A stretch of DNA of 64,000 nucleotides from an uncultured Prevotellaceae bacterium (GTDB lineage: Bacteria > Bacteroidota > Bacteroidia > Bacteroidales > Bacteroidaceae). Of the stretch, positions 1 to 8,758 are shown in pieces. The stretch's first letter is position 1. Every line of letters starts with the position of its first letter. Location of the stretch: assembly GCA_946185485.1 (NCBI GenBank), contig CAMHJQ010000014.1, forward strand, positions 21,498 to 85,497, in the 5' to 3' direction. The notes beneath the pieces are model-generated. The model saw only the letters and a list, made by a program, of their open reading frames with translations, was not told the origin of the DNA and did not search any database. Position numbers and translations under genes: made by a program.

Positions 1-2411
1 TAATAGTTACCCATGACGTCGATAAACCAGCCGCCGCCATTGTAGCTCAGTGTCAGGTTGTAGCACGACAGCGGTGTTCCTCCATCGCGCATGTTCTTAT
101 TATATACGATATCCTGGTGGTAGGTGCCTTCTGTCGATTTCATGTAGATGACGTCGGCATTGTTTGTGTACTTGGCGTCGCTGACGGTACCCAGCGTACT
201 GATGCTGAACGAGGGCGACAGCTTGAATTTGATGCCCCATTCCACACCGTAGTACTGTTTCTTGATGCCTGTCATGGAAACGTATGTGAACGAGTTGGCG
301 TCATCGTCGTAGAACTGCTGCCATTCGGTCACATGGTCCAGGTGGCTGTAGTAGCCGCTGACGTTGGCCTTCATCCAGGCATTCTCGTACTGGATGCCTG
401 CATCGCCTGAGAAGATGCGTTCGTTCTTGAGATTGTCCACGAAGTCGTTGTTGACTTCGGGAGCGACAAATGCCGTCGAAGCCGTCGGTGCACGCAGTTC
501 GTAGCCTGCCCCGATGCTCCAGGTGATGCCGTACTTCTTCAGGATGCTGGAGTTCAGTCCGACCTTGATGCCGCCGTCGAGGAATTTGGCTGTCTCGCTC
601 TTGCCGTAGGACGTCACTCCATTGCCGCGAGCCACTGCGATACCGTTGTCCATCTTGCCGTCACGCTGCATGGTGACGCCGGCCATGCGCCCAGCGACGA
701 AGACCTGATAGTCGTCCAAATCGAGATTCAGCGAACTCCACAGCTGTGCTTTGCGGACGTACAAGTTATAGTCATAAGCGTACTTGTCACCTTCTTTGAG
801 GATGGCATTCGGGTTGCGCATGTCATAGTAGACGTGAGGGTCGCCTATGGGATAGTTGCCAAGCGCATAGGTGTTGATGTTATGCAGTTGCTCGGCTCCC
901 ATCATGTCGTCTATCTTCTTGTAGTGCTGGCCGATGTTAGTTGCCAGTTGCAAGCCGGCGTTCCATGCAATGTTTTTGCTAAGCTTGGTGTTCAGCGTCG
1001 ATGCCAGGGCCAGGTTGAAGTTGTTGTTGTATCTGGCTGATACGAAGTACATGGCATCACGTCCGTCGAGATTGGCATTGCGGTTGGCATAGTACAGACG
1101 GTCCCAGTTAATCTGGCGGGCTTCTTGCTTACCCATCATATAGGTGCGGGCACGGATGAAGTCGTTATATCCGGCCAGTGTCCGTCCTGCCAGGTCTTCT
1201 TCGTACCAAACGTCGTAGTAGCTTGAGGGCAGGTTCTTCCAGTAGTTGGGCTTGGGATTCTCGCTGTTGTTGTATTCCAGGTTGGTACTCTTGTACAAAC
1301 CATAGCGTCCTGTCAGCGTCGTGGTAAGCTTTGTCTGGTCTTTGATGTTCCAGTCCCAGGTCAGCAGCACCGTGGGGGCGAAGTCGGTAACAACGCGTGC
1401 GCTGCGCTTCTTGCCGTTCTGGAAACCCCAGTTGGGGTTGGAGTAGTAGTCGTTAGCCAACCAGTACATTTCGTCGGTAGCCGGGCCTTGTGCGGCACGT
1501 TCTGTGGGGTTACCCCATGTAACGAGCGAGATGGAGTGGTTTTCGTTCAGTTTCTTCTCGGCTCCCAGGAAGTAGGAGAGCGAGTTGTAGAACGTTCCCG
1601 GAACATACGATGTGCTCATGTTGGCCCAACGATAGGTGACGTTTGCCGAAAATGCCCATCCGTCGGGTCTGAGTCCACTATTATAAGTATACATGGCGCG
1701 TACCGTATAATTACGGTTGGCTCCAGTCAGTGTGACACGCTGTCCTGTGGCCATGTGGCTGGGACGGAAGTCGTAGTTGTTGGAGCCTGCCATCGCCGAC
1801 ATCGAGAATTGGTTGAACTCGAATGGCAGTGCAAACTCACGGCTACGCGTCTGCTGGTTCAGTCCACCTACCAGGGCGTAGCGGAACGAGCCAGTCTCCA
1901 TGTCGTTCAGCATGACGCCATTGGCATAGACATCATTGTACTTGGTGTTAAAACCACGGTAACGGAGTCGGCCGGAGCTGAAGGTGAAGCTGGCCTTGGA
2001 AGCGTAGACATTCTGGGCTGAGGAGACAATGGTCACGTTCTGCGATACGTCATCGTCATCACCCAATTGAGCTTCAGTGAAGGTATAAGCCAACTCCTCG
2101 GATGATTCTTTCTCATCTGCGGCAACATTAGCAATACCTTCTTCCATTAGATAGACCGTACCACCAGGAACAACGGTCTGCGGCTGATAGCCTATGAACG
2201 TAATGGTCACCTTGGCACCATTCGGCGCTTCAATTCGGTAGTTGCCATTGGCGTCGGTCGTTGTGGAAATACTGGTTCCATCAACTTTTACAACAGCACC
2301 GGTGATGGGGGTTCCCAAATTGTCAACGACGGTGCCTTGTGTCGACTGAGCAAATGCCGAAGCAGCGAAGCAGAGGGCTATCACGATTAGTTTCAGCTTT
2401 TTTTGCATCAT
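1..2411 (-). CDS. TonB-dependent outer membrane receptor (3' part outside window)
   Basis: Outer membrane beta-barrel receptor that would import a ligand using TonB energy; the ligand cannot be told. The frame is open from an ATG pair at the right end to the window edge, about 803 codons, so the C-terminus is missing. It begins MMQKKLKLIV with a signal peptide ending near ASAFAQS. A carboxypeptidase-D-regulatory-like domain follows (about residues 22-95, with VTITFIGYQPQ), then an acidic linker, a plug region (RLRYRGFNTKYNDVYANGV) and a long barrel rich in alternating aromatic residues. A second ATG directly follows the first, so the start is certain within one codon. No SusD-like partner is visible on this side. 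The divergent neighbour is a secreted phosphohydrolase. Confidence 0.85.
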   Translation of the reverse strand, partial: MMQKKLKLIVIALCFAASAFAQSTQGTVVDNLGTPITGAVVKVDGTSISTTTDANGNYRIEAPNGAKVTITFIGYQPQTVVPGGTVYLMEEGIANVAADEKESSEELAYTFTEAQLGDDDDVSQNVTIVSSAQNVYASKASFTFSSGRLRYRGFNTKYNDVYANGVMLNDMETGSFRYALVGGLNQQTRSREFALPFEFNQFSMSAMAGSNNYDFRPSHMATGQRVTLTGANRNYTVRAMYTYNSGLRPDGWAFSANVTYRWANMSTSYVPGTFYNSLSYFLGAEKKLNENHSISLVTWGNPTERAAQGPATDEMYWLANDYYSNPNWGFQNGKKRSARVVTDFAPTVLLTWDWNIKDQTKLTTTLTGRYGLYKSTNLEYNNSENPKPNYWKNLPSSYYDVWYEEDLAGRTLAGYNDFIRARTYMMGKQEARQINWDRLYYANRNANLDGRDAMYFVSARYNNNFNLALASTLNTKLSKNIAWNAGLQLATNIGQHYKKIDDMMGAEQLHNINTYALGNYPIGDPHVYYDMRNPNAILKEGDKYAYDYNLYVRKAQLWSSLNLDLDDYQVFVAGRMAGVTMQRDGKMDNGIAVARGNGVTSYGKSETAKFLDGGIKVGLNSSILKKYGITWSIGAGYELRAPTASTAFVAPEVNNDFVDNLKNERIFSGDAGIQYENAWMKANVSGYYSHLDHVTEWQQFYDDDANSFTYVSMTGIKKQYYGVEWGIKFKLSPSFSISTLGTVSDAKYTNNADVIYMKSTEGTYHQDIVYNKNMRDGGTPLSCYNLTLSYNGGGWFIDVMGNY

Positions 2412-2543
2412 GTTTTTTTAGTTAATTGGTGAATATTTGCTACAAAGGTATGAAAAAAAAACGAAAGGACGTGCAATTCGATACTTTTTTTTGCTAAACA
2501 TAAAAAATAATCCCAAAAAGTTCGTAGAGTGGAAAAAAAAACG

Positions 2544-2551
2544 TATCTTTG
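2544..2551 (+). promoter_or_regulatory. -7 promoter box for the secreted phosphohydrolase gene
   Basis: TATCTTTG matches the Bacteroidota sigma-ABfr -7 consensus TAnnTTTG and lies about 30 bp before the ATG. No clear -33 box was seen. Confidence 0.5.
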
Positions 2552-2579
2552 CAGATAATAACTAAAGAACTTGGAAATT

Positions 2580-3623
2580 ATGAAAAAAAATCTGTTTCTG
2601 CTACTCTTACTGATTACTGCGGGTGTATGCGTCTCCCGTGCCCAGGGGTACAATATTTATGGGGTTGGCTTCTATAATCTGGAGAATTTGTTCGACACCA
2701 AGCATGACGAGGGGAAGAATGACTATGAGTATCTTCCTGAGGGAAGGAACAAATGGACTGAGATGAAGTATAACTCTAAGTTGCGCAACATGTCGACCGT
2801 GCTGTCAGAGATGGGTACTGACGTGCTTCCTGGAGTGGGCTGTGCCGTCATTGGCGTCAGCGAGGTAGAGAACCGCCACTGTCTGGAGGACCTTGTCAAT
2901 CAGCCCAAGTTGAAGGCTCGCAATTTCAAGTTTGTCCATGTGGAAGGTCCTGACAAGCGCGGTGTCGATTGTGGCCTGCTCTACAATCCCAAGTTTTTTA
3001 CGCCCCAAAAGGTCCGTCTCGTTCCTTATGTATATGAAAAGAAAGAAGACGAGGGGCATGCCACCCGTGGCTTTCTGACGGTCACTGGCACGCTGGCTGG
3101 TGAGCGGATTACCGTCATTGTCTGTCACTGGCCCAGTCGTGGTGCCACTTCCTACTATCGCGAACTGGCCGGACGTCAGGTGCGGGTCATCAAGGACAAT
3201 CTGATGAAGGAAGACCCCAATGCAAAGGTCATCATTATGGGCGATATGAATGATGACCCTCGTGACCGCTCTATGTCAGTGGCCCTGGGAGCCAAGCGTG
3301 ATATGAAAGAGGTGGAGCCCGGTGGACTTTACAACCCTTGGTGGAAATTGCACGACACTGGTACGGGAACACTGACTTTTGGCGGCTCCTGGAACCTTTT
3401 TGACCAGATAGTGGTATCTTATAGTCTGTTGCACCAGGAAGGACGGCAGGACTATAATACGCTGAAGTTCCGTCAGCATCAGATTTTCCGTCGCGACTAC
3501 CTCTTCCAGCAGGAAGGCCAGTATAAGGGCGGCATCAAACGTACCCATGCCGGTGGCGTCTGGCTCAATGGCTATAGCGACCACCTGCCCACTATCATCT
3601 ATCTCATGAAAGAAAAGAAATAA
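2580..3623 (+). CDS. Secreted endonuclease/exonuclease/phosphatase family protein
   Basis: Member of the EEP (DNase I-like) metal-dependent phosphohydrolase fold. About 347 aa. A signal peptide (MKKNLFLLLLLITAGVCVSRAQ) indicates export. The family residues are visible: the metal-binding region FYNLENLFDT, Glu in SEVENR, His in VIVCHWPSR, the Asp/Asn pair in IIMGDMNDDP and the C-terminal GYSDHLP. The upstream TTG in the same frame would lengthen it by three residues, but the ATG gives a proper signal peptide. The uridine kinase gene follows 16 bp downstream and is probably co-transcribed. Whether the substrate is nucleic acid or a small phosphoester cannot be decided from sequence. Confidence 0.85.
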   Translation: MKKNLFLLLLLITAGVCVSRAQGYNIYGVGFYNLENLFDTKHDEGKNDYEYLPEGRNKWTEMKYNSKLRNMSTVLSEMGTDVLPGVGCAVIGVSEVENRHCLEDLVNQPKLKARNFKFVHVEGPDKRGVDCGLLYNPKFFTPQKVRLVPYVYEKKEDEGHATRGFLTVTGTLAGERITVIVCHWPSRGATSYYRELAGRQVRVIKDNLMKEDPNAKVIIMGDMNDDPRDRSMSVALGAKRDMKEVEPGGLYNPWWKLHDTGTGTLTFGGSWNLFDQIVVSYSLLHQEGRQDYNTLKFRQHQIFRRDYLFQQEGQYKGGIKRTHAGGVWLNGYSDHLPTIIYLMKEKK

Positions 3624-3639
3624 TTTTCGACTACCCCAA

Positions 3640-4254
3640 ATGACTATTATTGGAATTGCAGGCGGTACTGGTTCTGGCAAGACCACCGTCGTCAAAAAGA
3701 TTGCCCAGGCGCTACATCCCCAATGTGTAGCCATTGTACCCCTCGATTCGTACTATAACGACACCACGGGAATGACCGACGAGGAGCGCCGTGCCATCAA
3801 TTTCGACCACCCCGATGCCTTCGACTGGAAGTTGCTCACCGAGCATATCAAGATGTTGAAGAACGGACAGGCTATCGAGCAGCCCACCTATTCTTATATT
3901 ATATCCAACCGTTTGCCCGAGACCATCCATGTCGAGCCCAAGCCCGTCATCATCCTCGAGGGCATTATGACACTTCACTATAAGAAGCTGCGCGACATGA
4001 TGGACCTGAAGATTTTCGTCGATACCGACTCCGATGTGCGGCTCATCCGCAACATCCGGCGCGATGTTGTAGAGCGCGGACGCACTGTCGAGATGGTGCT
4101 CGACCGCTACGAGAAGGTCCTCAAGCCCATGCACGAGCAGTTCATCGAGCCTACCAAGCAGTATGCCGACCTCATCATCCCTTCGGGCGGCGACAACAAG
4201 ACCGGCATCCATATTCTGCGCACCTACATCGAGGGCATCGTCACCAACGTATGA
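3640..4254 (+). CDS. udk: Uridine kinase
   Basis: Phosphorylates uridine and cytidine to the monophosphates in pyrimidine salvage. 204 aa, the usual family length. Walker A is GGTGSGKTT at residues 8-16. PLDSYYND is the nucleoside-binding loop of uridine kinases, NFDHPDAFDW is the family signature, and the lid arginines are in IRNIRRDVVERGRT. The gene starts 16 bp after the secreted phosphohydrolase and has no promoter box of its own, which suggests a two-gene unit. A weak hairpin lies about 20 bp after the stop. Confidence 0.9.
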   Translation: MTIIGIAGGTGSGKTTVVKKIAQALHPQCVAIVPLDSYYNDTTGMTDEERRAINFDHPDAFDWKLLTEHIKMLKNGQAIEQPTYSYIISNRLPETIHVEPKPVIILEGIMTLHYKKLRDMMDLKIFVDTDSDVRLIRNIRRDVVERGRTVEMVLDRYEKVLKPMHEQFIEPTKQYADLIIPSGGDNKTGIHILRTYIEGIVTNV

Positions 4255-4323
4255 CAGTTGGCAGCAATAGTCCTTGTCTTGAGGCAAGGAAATCAATGTC
4301 AAATGAAGTTTTTTTCACGATAA

Positions 4324-4355
4324 TTTGGCTGTTTAAATAATTTATTGTACTTTTG
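4324..4355 (+). promoter_or_regulatory. Promoter of the small lipoprotein gene (-33 TTTG, -7 TACTTTTG)
   Basis: TTTG and TACTTTTG are separated by 20 bp, the spacing expected for the Bacteroidota housekeeping sigma factor. The box lies 40 bp before the lipoprotein ATG. Confidence 0.65.
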
Positions 4356-4394
4356 CAGCCGATTAATCAAATTTTAACTAAAAAATTGAAGAAA

Positions 4395-4802
4395 ATGAAA
4401 AAAATTCAGATGATGATGCTCATGATGCTTACCGCATTTATGGGTTTTGCGCTCCAGTCATGTGGTAGTGATGATGACAACAACGACACTCGTCAGACTT
4501 ATACTATAGGTTTGGAGATTGTTGACAAGGGTGATTTGACAGCAGAAGAAGCTGCAATGGTTAACACTAAGATTCAGCAGGCTGTGTCAAAAGCTGAAAC
4601 TACTGTTACTGCTACTGAGTCTCAGGCTAAGGCCGCATTGGACGCTGCTATTAACCTCAACAAGTCTGATCTCGAAGCTGCTTTCAAGGGTAGTGGCAAT
4701 ACCAAGAAGTTCACTATGGCTTTCGTTCTGAAGAACGCTTCTGGCAAGGTGGTTTATCAGCGCAATGTGGTGGTTGATGGTGAGACAGTAATTGTTAACT
4801 AA
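4395..4802 (+). CDS. Small predicted lipoprotein of unknown function
   Basis: 135 aa. The start MKKIQMMMLMMLTAFMGFALQSC has a type II signal peptide with lipobox LQSC, followed by an acidic GSDDDNNDT stretch typical of surface lipoprotein export signals in Bacteroidota. The mature part has an Ala/Glu-rich helix (AVSKAETTVTATESQAKAA) and ends in beta-like segments (FTMAFVLKNASGKVVYQRNV). I do not recognise a family. It has its own promoter and a strong terminator, so it is a single-gene unit. The next in-frame upstream start is a TTG inside the promoter and is not credible. Confidence 0.7.
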   Translation: MKKIQMMMLMMLTAFMGFALQSCGSDDDNNDTRQTYTIGLEIVDKGDLTAEEAAMVNTKIQQAVSKAETTVTATESQAKAALDAAINLNKSDLEAAFKGSGNTKKFTMAFVLKNASGKVVYQRNVVVDGETVIVN

Positions 4803-4826
4803 TCAATTAATAATTATCATATAGAC

Positions 4827-4859
4827 AGCCATCACCCTAAAAAGGTGATGGCTTTTTTG
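4827..4859 (+). terminator. Rho-independent terminator after the lipoprotein gene
   Basis: Perfect 10-bp inverted repeat AGCCATCACC / GGTGATGGCT with a 7-nt loop, followed by a run of T. Confidence 0.85.
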
Positions 4860-4901
4860 TGTGTGATGGCTTTGCACACTGATATATGGATGGAATCTTC
4901 A

Positions 4902-5594
4902 CTAACGTGTGGCCAGTGTCCCCGCTGTTGTGTCGTTACTATCGTCGTGGTTGATTTCCGAACTGATTTCCTCGGCCACATCCTCTTCTGCTGACTGTTG
5001 GCGCTCCCATTCCTCGCGCTGTCGGTCTGCTGCTTTGCGCAGGCTATGAATCTTCAGCGCATTCACCAACTCGATGACACCGTAGAGTAGGGAGCACCAG
5101 CCCAGGATCATTAGTGGCAACTGTGCTGTCTCCATTGGCTTCACCATCACGAACAGTCCTGTCAGCAATATCAGTGACGGGCACACCCAATAGCCGAAAG
5201 GCACGCTGCCCAATCGCCGCGCCGTGATGAGGCTCATCAACTGTGTGATGCCGCCCAGTATCAAGATGGCTGCCAGCATATACATCAGCCCGTTAATAAA
5301 GGCGTTGGGCGTTATTACAAGCACCAGACCCAGTATCACGCTGCCTGCTCCCACGATGGGAAATGTCGGCTGCGCCCCTGACACTACGCGGCCCTCCTGG
5401 TCGGTGATGGTATATTCACCAGCATGTCGCCTTGCCTGCCAATAGGCTATCAGCGCAACGACACCTGACAGCAGGAACAGCGCTCCGATGGCCTGCGTCA
5501 GCCACATCACCCCGTCCTGCGGGTACTTCAACAGCAGCACGCCAACCACGATGGCGCACCCTGCTCGGAAAATGGAACTCTGGAATATCTTCAT
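4902..5594 (-). CDS. DUF308 / HdeD-family inner membrane protein
   Basis: 230 aa. About six hydrophobic segments arranged in pairs (for example AGCAIVVGVLLL, AIGALFLLSGVVALIAY, VGAGSVILGLVLVI, YMLAAILILGGITQL, LILLTGLFVMV, LMILGWCSLLYGVI) fit the HdeD/DUF308 family, whose E. coli member is linked to acid resistance. A charged cytoplasmic tail from about residue 190 (RKAADRQREEWERQQ, then Glu/Asp-rich) has no assigned role. A much longer reading frame exists, but a -7 box about 20 bp upstream of this ATG fixes the start. It is convergent with the lipoprotein gene and divergent from pfkA. Confidence 0.75.
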   Translation of the reverse strand: MKIFQSSIFRAGCAIVVGVLLLKYPQDGVMWLTQAIGALFLLSGVVALIAYWQARRHAGEYTITDQEGRVVSGAQPTFPIVGAGSVILGLVLVITPNAFINGLMYMLAAILILGGITQLMSLITARRLGSVPFGYWVCPSLILLTGLFVMVKPMETAQLPLMILGWCSLLYGVIELVNALKIHSLRKAADRQREEWERQQSAEEDVAEEISSEINHDDSNDTTAGTLATR

Positions 5595-5617
5595 GCTTTT
5601 ACTGTTTTTGGTCACCG

Positions 5618-5625
5618 CAAAGGTA
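5618..5625 (-). promoter_or_regulatory. -7 box for the DUF308 gene
   Basis: TACCTTTG read on the minus strand, about 24 bp before the chosen ATG; it excludes the longer upstream reading frame. Confidence 0.55.
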
Positions 5626-5757
5626 CGCATATTTTCCGACAAAAAAGCAAAAGAGCATTTTTTTTGATATCTGAAACATCGAAAATCGGATGATTTTAAG
5701 TATTTTTGCAACCAGTAGGAGCAAAAATCGCTCTTCATCGAAAAATTGGATAAATAA

Positions 5758-5789
5758 TTTGGTTGTTTGCTTTGTTCTTCGTACCTTTG
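5758..5789 (+). promoter_or_regulatory. pfkA promoter (-33 TTTG, -7 TACCTTTG)
   Basis: TTTG and TACCTTTG spaced by 20 bp, about 70 bp upstream of pfkA. A further TATTTTTG box starts at 5701 and could be a second start site. Confidence 0.65.
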
Positions 5790-5860
5790 TGCGAGTACTG
5801 AGCCATGACAGAATAATGAACGATAAACAATAAATATTAAACAATCAAACAATAACGACT

Positions 5861-6838
5861 ATGGGAAAGATTAAGACTATCGGTGTTCTGACATCGGGTG
5901 GCGATGCCCCCGGCATGAACGCAGCCATCCGTGCCGTGACACGCGCAGGTATCTACAACCAGTTTAACATCAAAGGCATCTACCGTGGCTACGATGGACT
6001 CATCAAGGGTGAGGTCAAGCAGTTTTCGACGGAAGATGTTAGTGGCATCATCACCCGTGGCGGTACCATCCTGAAGACTGCACGCTCGATGGAGTTTATG
6101 ACCCCCGAGGGCATGCAGAAGGCCTACGAGACCTGTCAACGCGAGGAGATTGACGCCCTTATCGTCATCGGCGGTAACGGCTCGTTGACTGGTGCCTGGA
6201 ACTTCGGCGTGGAGTTCGACTTCCCTGTCATCGGCTTGCCCGGTACCATTGACAATGACCTTTATGGTACCGATGCTACTATTGGCTACGACACTACCAT
6301 GAACACCATTATGGAGTGTGTGGACCGCATCCGCGACACCGCCAACTCACACGAGCGCATCTTCTTTGTAGAGGTAATGGGACGTGATGCAGGATTTTTG
6401 GCTCAGAACTGTGCCATCGCCTGTGGTGCCGAGGCCGCCATCGTACCCGAGGAGGTAACTGACGTCGACCAGTTGGCCGCCTTCATGGGTCGCGGCATCC
6501 GCAAGTCGAAGAAGTCGTGTATTGTCATTGTCTCGGAGAGTCCCAAGTGCGGTGCTATGTACTATGCCGAACGTGTAAAGAACGAGTTCCCTGGATTCGA
6601 CGTGCGCGTCTCGATTCTCGGTCATCTGCAGCGCGGCGGTACCCCGTCGGCCCGTGACCGCATCCTGGCCAGCTGCACTGGTGTCGGCGCCATTGAAGCC
6701 ATCACCCAGGGACAGCGCAACGTGATGGTGGGCGTGCGCAACAATGATGTGGTATACGTCCCCTTCTCAGAGTGTATCCGTACCGACAAGCGTTTCGACA
6801 AGCGACTGATAACAGTGCTCGACGAACTCAGCATCTGA
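5861..6838 (+). CDS. pfkA: ATP-dependent 6-phosphofructokinase
   Basis: Phosphorylates fructose 6-phosphate in glycolysis. 325 aa, close to the bacterial PfkA length of about 320. Signatures in order: [16 protein letters not shown] (ATP and phosphate binding, residues 11-26), IGGNGSLTG (ATP site), PGTIDND (catalytic Asp), [13 protein letters not shown], and [16 protein letters not shown] (fructose 6-phosphate and effector region). Gly in the GGNGS loop is the ATP-type residue rather than the Asp typical of pyrophosphate-dependent enzymes. It has its own promoter and about 40 bp separates it from the phosphatase gene behind it. Confidence 0.93.
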   Translation: MGKIKTIGVLTSGGDAPGMNAAIRAVTRAGIYNQFNIKGIYRGYDGLIKGEVKQFSTEDVSGIITRGGTILKTARSMEFMTPEGMQKAYETCQREEIDALIVIGGNGSLTGAWNFGVEFDFPVIGLPGTIDNDLYGTDATIGYDTTMNTIMECVDRIRDTANSHERIFFVEVMGRDAGFLAQNCAIACGAEAAIVPEEVTDVDQLAAFMGRGIRKSKKSCIVIVSESPKCGAMYYAERVKNEFPGFDVRVSILGHLQRGGTPSARDRILASCTGVGAIEAITQGQRNVMVGVRNNDVVYVPFSECIRTDKRFDKRLITVLDELSI

Positions 6839-6877
6839 TTTTTGCGGCCGTAGGCAACAGCCTACGGCCGTGAAGCT

Positions 6878-7486
6878 ATGACCATGGAAACAGTTGTTTA
6901 CTTGGTGCGGCACGGGGAGACCGTCGATAACGCTCTGCAGATCATGCAAGGGCAAACTCATGGTTGCCTGAACGAAAAGGGTAGGGAACAAGCCCGGATC
7001 GTGGCTGAACGATTGGCCGGTGAGGCTTTCGATGCCGTGGTGGCCAGCGACCTGCAGCGGGCCATCCAGACGGCGGAGATTATCGCTGCGCCCCACGGGT
7101 TGCCTGTGGTGACGACACCGCTGTTGCGCGAGCGCGACTGGGGTGGCTTTACTGGACGTTTCATTCCTGACCTGAGGGATGCGGTGTGGCCCGATGATAT
7201 TGAAACGGAGGAGGCACTATTGACACGCGCGCGTACCTTTTTAATATATATAACGGCCACCTACCCGGGAAAACGGGTGGTGGCCGTAGGTCATGGCATC
7301 TTCAACAAGGCCCTTCTGGCCGTTTATGCCGGCTGTACGATGCGTGAGGTACAGCGGATGATGAATGCCGAAGTACGTATCTTAACGGTGTCCACCGAAC
7401 GAGCGGCCTCCGCTGGAGCTGTGACCACCGCCACTACTGTGGCTGCTGAAAGAACCACCACCGCGGCTGCTCCCTCCGCTGAATGA
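6878..7486 (+). CDS. Histidine phosphatase (phosphoglycerate mutase-like) family protein
   Basis: 202 aa. The RHGET phosphohistidine motif is at residues 11-15 (VYLVRHGETVDN); later family positions are LQRAIQTAEI, RERDWGGFTGR and the second catalytic His in VAVGHGIFNKA. The substrate is not predictable; relatives dephosphorylate sugar phosphates or cobalamin precursors. About 30 C-terminal residues (Ala/Thr/Glu-rich, after VRILTVS) are encoded opposite the Gly/Ser tail of the convergent gene and look like read-through after loss of an original stop. A short GC-rich hairpin lies between pfkA and this start. Confidence 0.8.
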   Translation: MTMETVVYLVRHGETVDNALQIMQGQTHGCLNEKGREQARIVAERLAGEAFDAVVASDLQRAIQTAEIIAAPHGLPVVTTPLLRERDWGGFTGRFIPDLRDAVWPDDIETEEALLTRARTFLIYITATYPGKRVVAVGHGIFNKALLAVYAGCTMREVQRMMNAEVRILTVSTERAASAGAVTTATTVAAERTTTAAAPSAE

Positions 7487-8509
7487 GCCACTGCTGCGTG
7501 TGCTGCTGCCACTGCTGAACGAGCCGCTGCTGTGCGAACTCCTACTGCCACTGCTGAACGAACCGCTGCTATGCGAACTCCTGATGCCACTGCTGAATGA
7601 GCCGCTGCTATGCGAACTCCTGCTGCCACTGCTGAATGAGCCGCTGCTGAACGAGCCGCTGCTGTGCGAACTCCTGCTACTGAAAGAACTGCTGCTATGG
7701 CTGCTACTGCTACGATTGGGATTCTCGCCAAACGACCTGCCACTGCCCGAATGGCTGCTGCCGCTGTGACTTGAACTTCTGCCGGAATCGTAGTTTCCGC
7801 CGCTGTGATTTGTACCTGTACCACGATTCAAGTTGAAGTTATCTGCGTGCCCTGTACCACGGTCGGTATAGAGTCGACCACGATTTTCTGCGGTCGTGCG
7901 GGTAGAGCTGTTGCGGTTGCCACCAAACTGCCTGTAGGTCTGACCGTGACGCTGGCTGCCATTGTGATAGCCGCGGTAGTCACCACGGTTCCAGCGGTCC
8001 AGCATGCCGAAGTGTGAACGGCCTACTGCAGGTGCTGGACGGTAGTGGTCGCGATGGTGATAGTAGTAGCCGTGACCACCGACGTGGTGCCAGGCGTGAC
8101 CGCCGCGATAGCTGGCATAGAATACCGGGCGTCCGAAGTAGAAGTAGTCGCGGTGAGGATAGCGGGCGTAGATGCCGAAGTGCCAGTAGCCGCCGTCCCA
8201 GTAGAGCGGACGGTAGAAGTAGCTGGCGGCACAGAAAGCCTCCCACTGCCAGTCAAACAAAATATAGCTGAAGTCCAGGTTGCGACGCTCCCAGTAGGTT
8301 GAATAAACGTCATCGTAGCTGGTGACCCCCATCAGGTAGTCGAGGTTGATTTCATAGGCGGCTTCATACTGCGCCTCAGTGAGGTTCAGCTCGTAAGCCA
8401 TCTTGTCCGTCAGGAAGAGGGCTTCGTTGCGTGCCTGTTCGTAGCTCATTGCATGGCCCGTTGCTGCTATCGTCAGCAATGCTACAAGGGCTATCATCAT
8501 CTTCTTCAT
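7382..8509 (-). CDS. Secreted Ser/Gly/His-rich repeat protein of unknown function
   Basis: 375 aa. Signal peptide MKKMMIALVALLTIAATGHA. The N-terminal third (about residues 21-130) is a helix-rich segment with SYEQARNEALFLTDKMAYELNL, then an aromatic Tyr/Trp/His-rich stretch (YFYRPLYWDGGYWHFG). The C-terminal 150 residues are low complexity, with 13-residue SSHSSGSFSSG units in tandem. I do not recognise a named family. A start ten codons upstream is possible, but the ATG used gives a clean signal peptide. The 3' end overlaps the convergent phosphatase gene by 105 bp. Confidence 0.65.
   Translation of the reverse strand: MKKMMIALVALLTIAATGHAMSYEQARNEALFLTDKMAYELNLTEAQYEAAYEINLDYLMGVTSYDDVYSTYWERRNLDFSYILFDWQWEAFCAASYFYRPLYWDGGYWHFGIYARYPHRDYFYFGRPVFYASYRGGHAWHHVGGHGYYYHHRDHYRPAPAVGRSHFGMLDRWNRGDYRGYHNGSQRHGQTYRQFGGNRNSSTRTTAENRGRLYTDRGTGHADNFNLNRGTGTNHSGGNYDSGRSSSHSGSSHSGSGRSFGENPNRSSSSHSSSSFSSRSSHSSGSFSSGSFSSGSRSSHSSGSFSSGIRSSHSSGSFSSGSRSSHSSGSFSSGSSTRSSGSFSGGSSRGGGSFSSHSSGGGHSSSGGRSFGGHR
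7496..7683. repeat. 39-bp minisatellite inside the Ser-rich protein gene
   Basis: Tandem 39-bp units (13 codons) coding for SSHSSGSFSSG(S/I)R, with one shortened 15-bp unit. The period is a multiple of three, so changes in copy number would keep the frame. Confidence 0.8.
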
Positions 8510-8710
8510 AGTCGTATGTTTTTTATTGTTGTTCGACATTTTGTTATCTTTTCACGGTGCAAAATTAGAAAGAAAGTAAGGCATATACAAAGGATTTTCC
8601 CTAAACCATGAGGGGATTTTCCCTATTTGTCTGCTCTTGCTTTATATTAAATAATGTAGGACGAAGCGAAAAAAAACGCCAAAGGCTGCATCGTTTTCTT
8701 GTTTTTTTTG

Positions 8711-8718
8711 TAATTTTG
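8711..8718 (+). promoter_or_regulatory. -7 box upstream of the PurF-like gene; divergent box at 8560-8567
   Basis: TAATTTTG on the plus strand, 40 bp before the PurF-like ATG. The mirror box TAATTTTG lies on the minus strand ahead of the Ser-rich protein gene. The 249-bp intergenic stretch holds nothing else that I could see. Confidence 0.5.
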
Positions 8719-8758
8719 CCGACCTAATAGAGTTTTTACAACAAGATAACAATTCATT

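Noticed and set aside
1..2411. Several plus-strand open frames in the first 2.4 kb
   Set aside because: They are antisense shadows of the TonB-dependent receptor, whose frame is open throughout and shows signal peptide, regulatory domain and barrel features.
4902..5852. 316-residue version of the DUF308 protein
   Set aside because: The extra N-terminal part lies across the -7 boxes of both divergent promoters and is AT-rich, with no family similarity.
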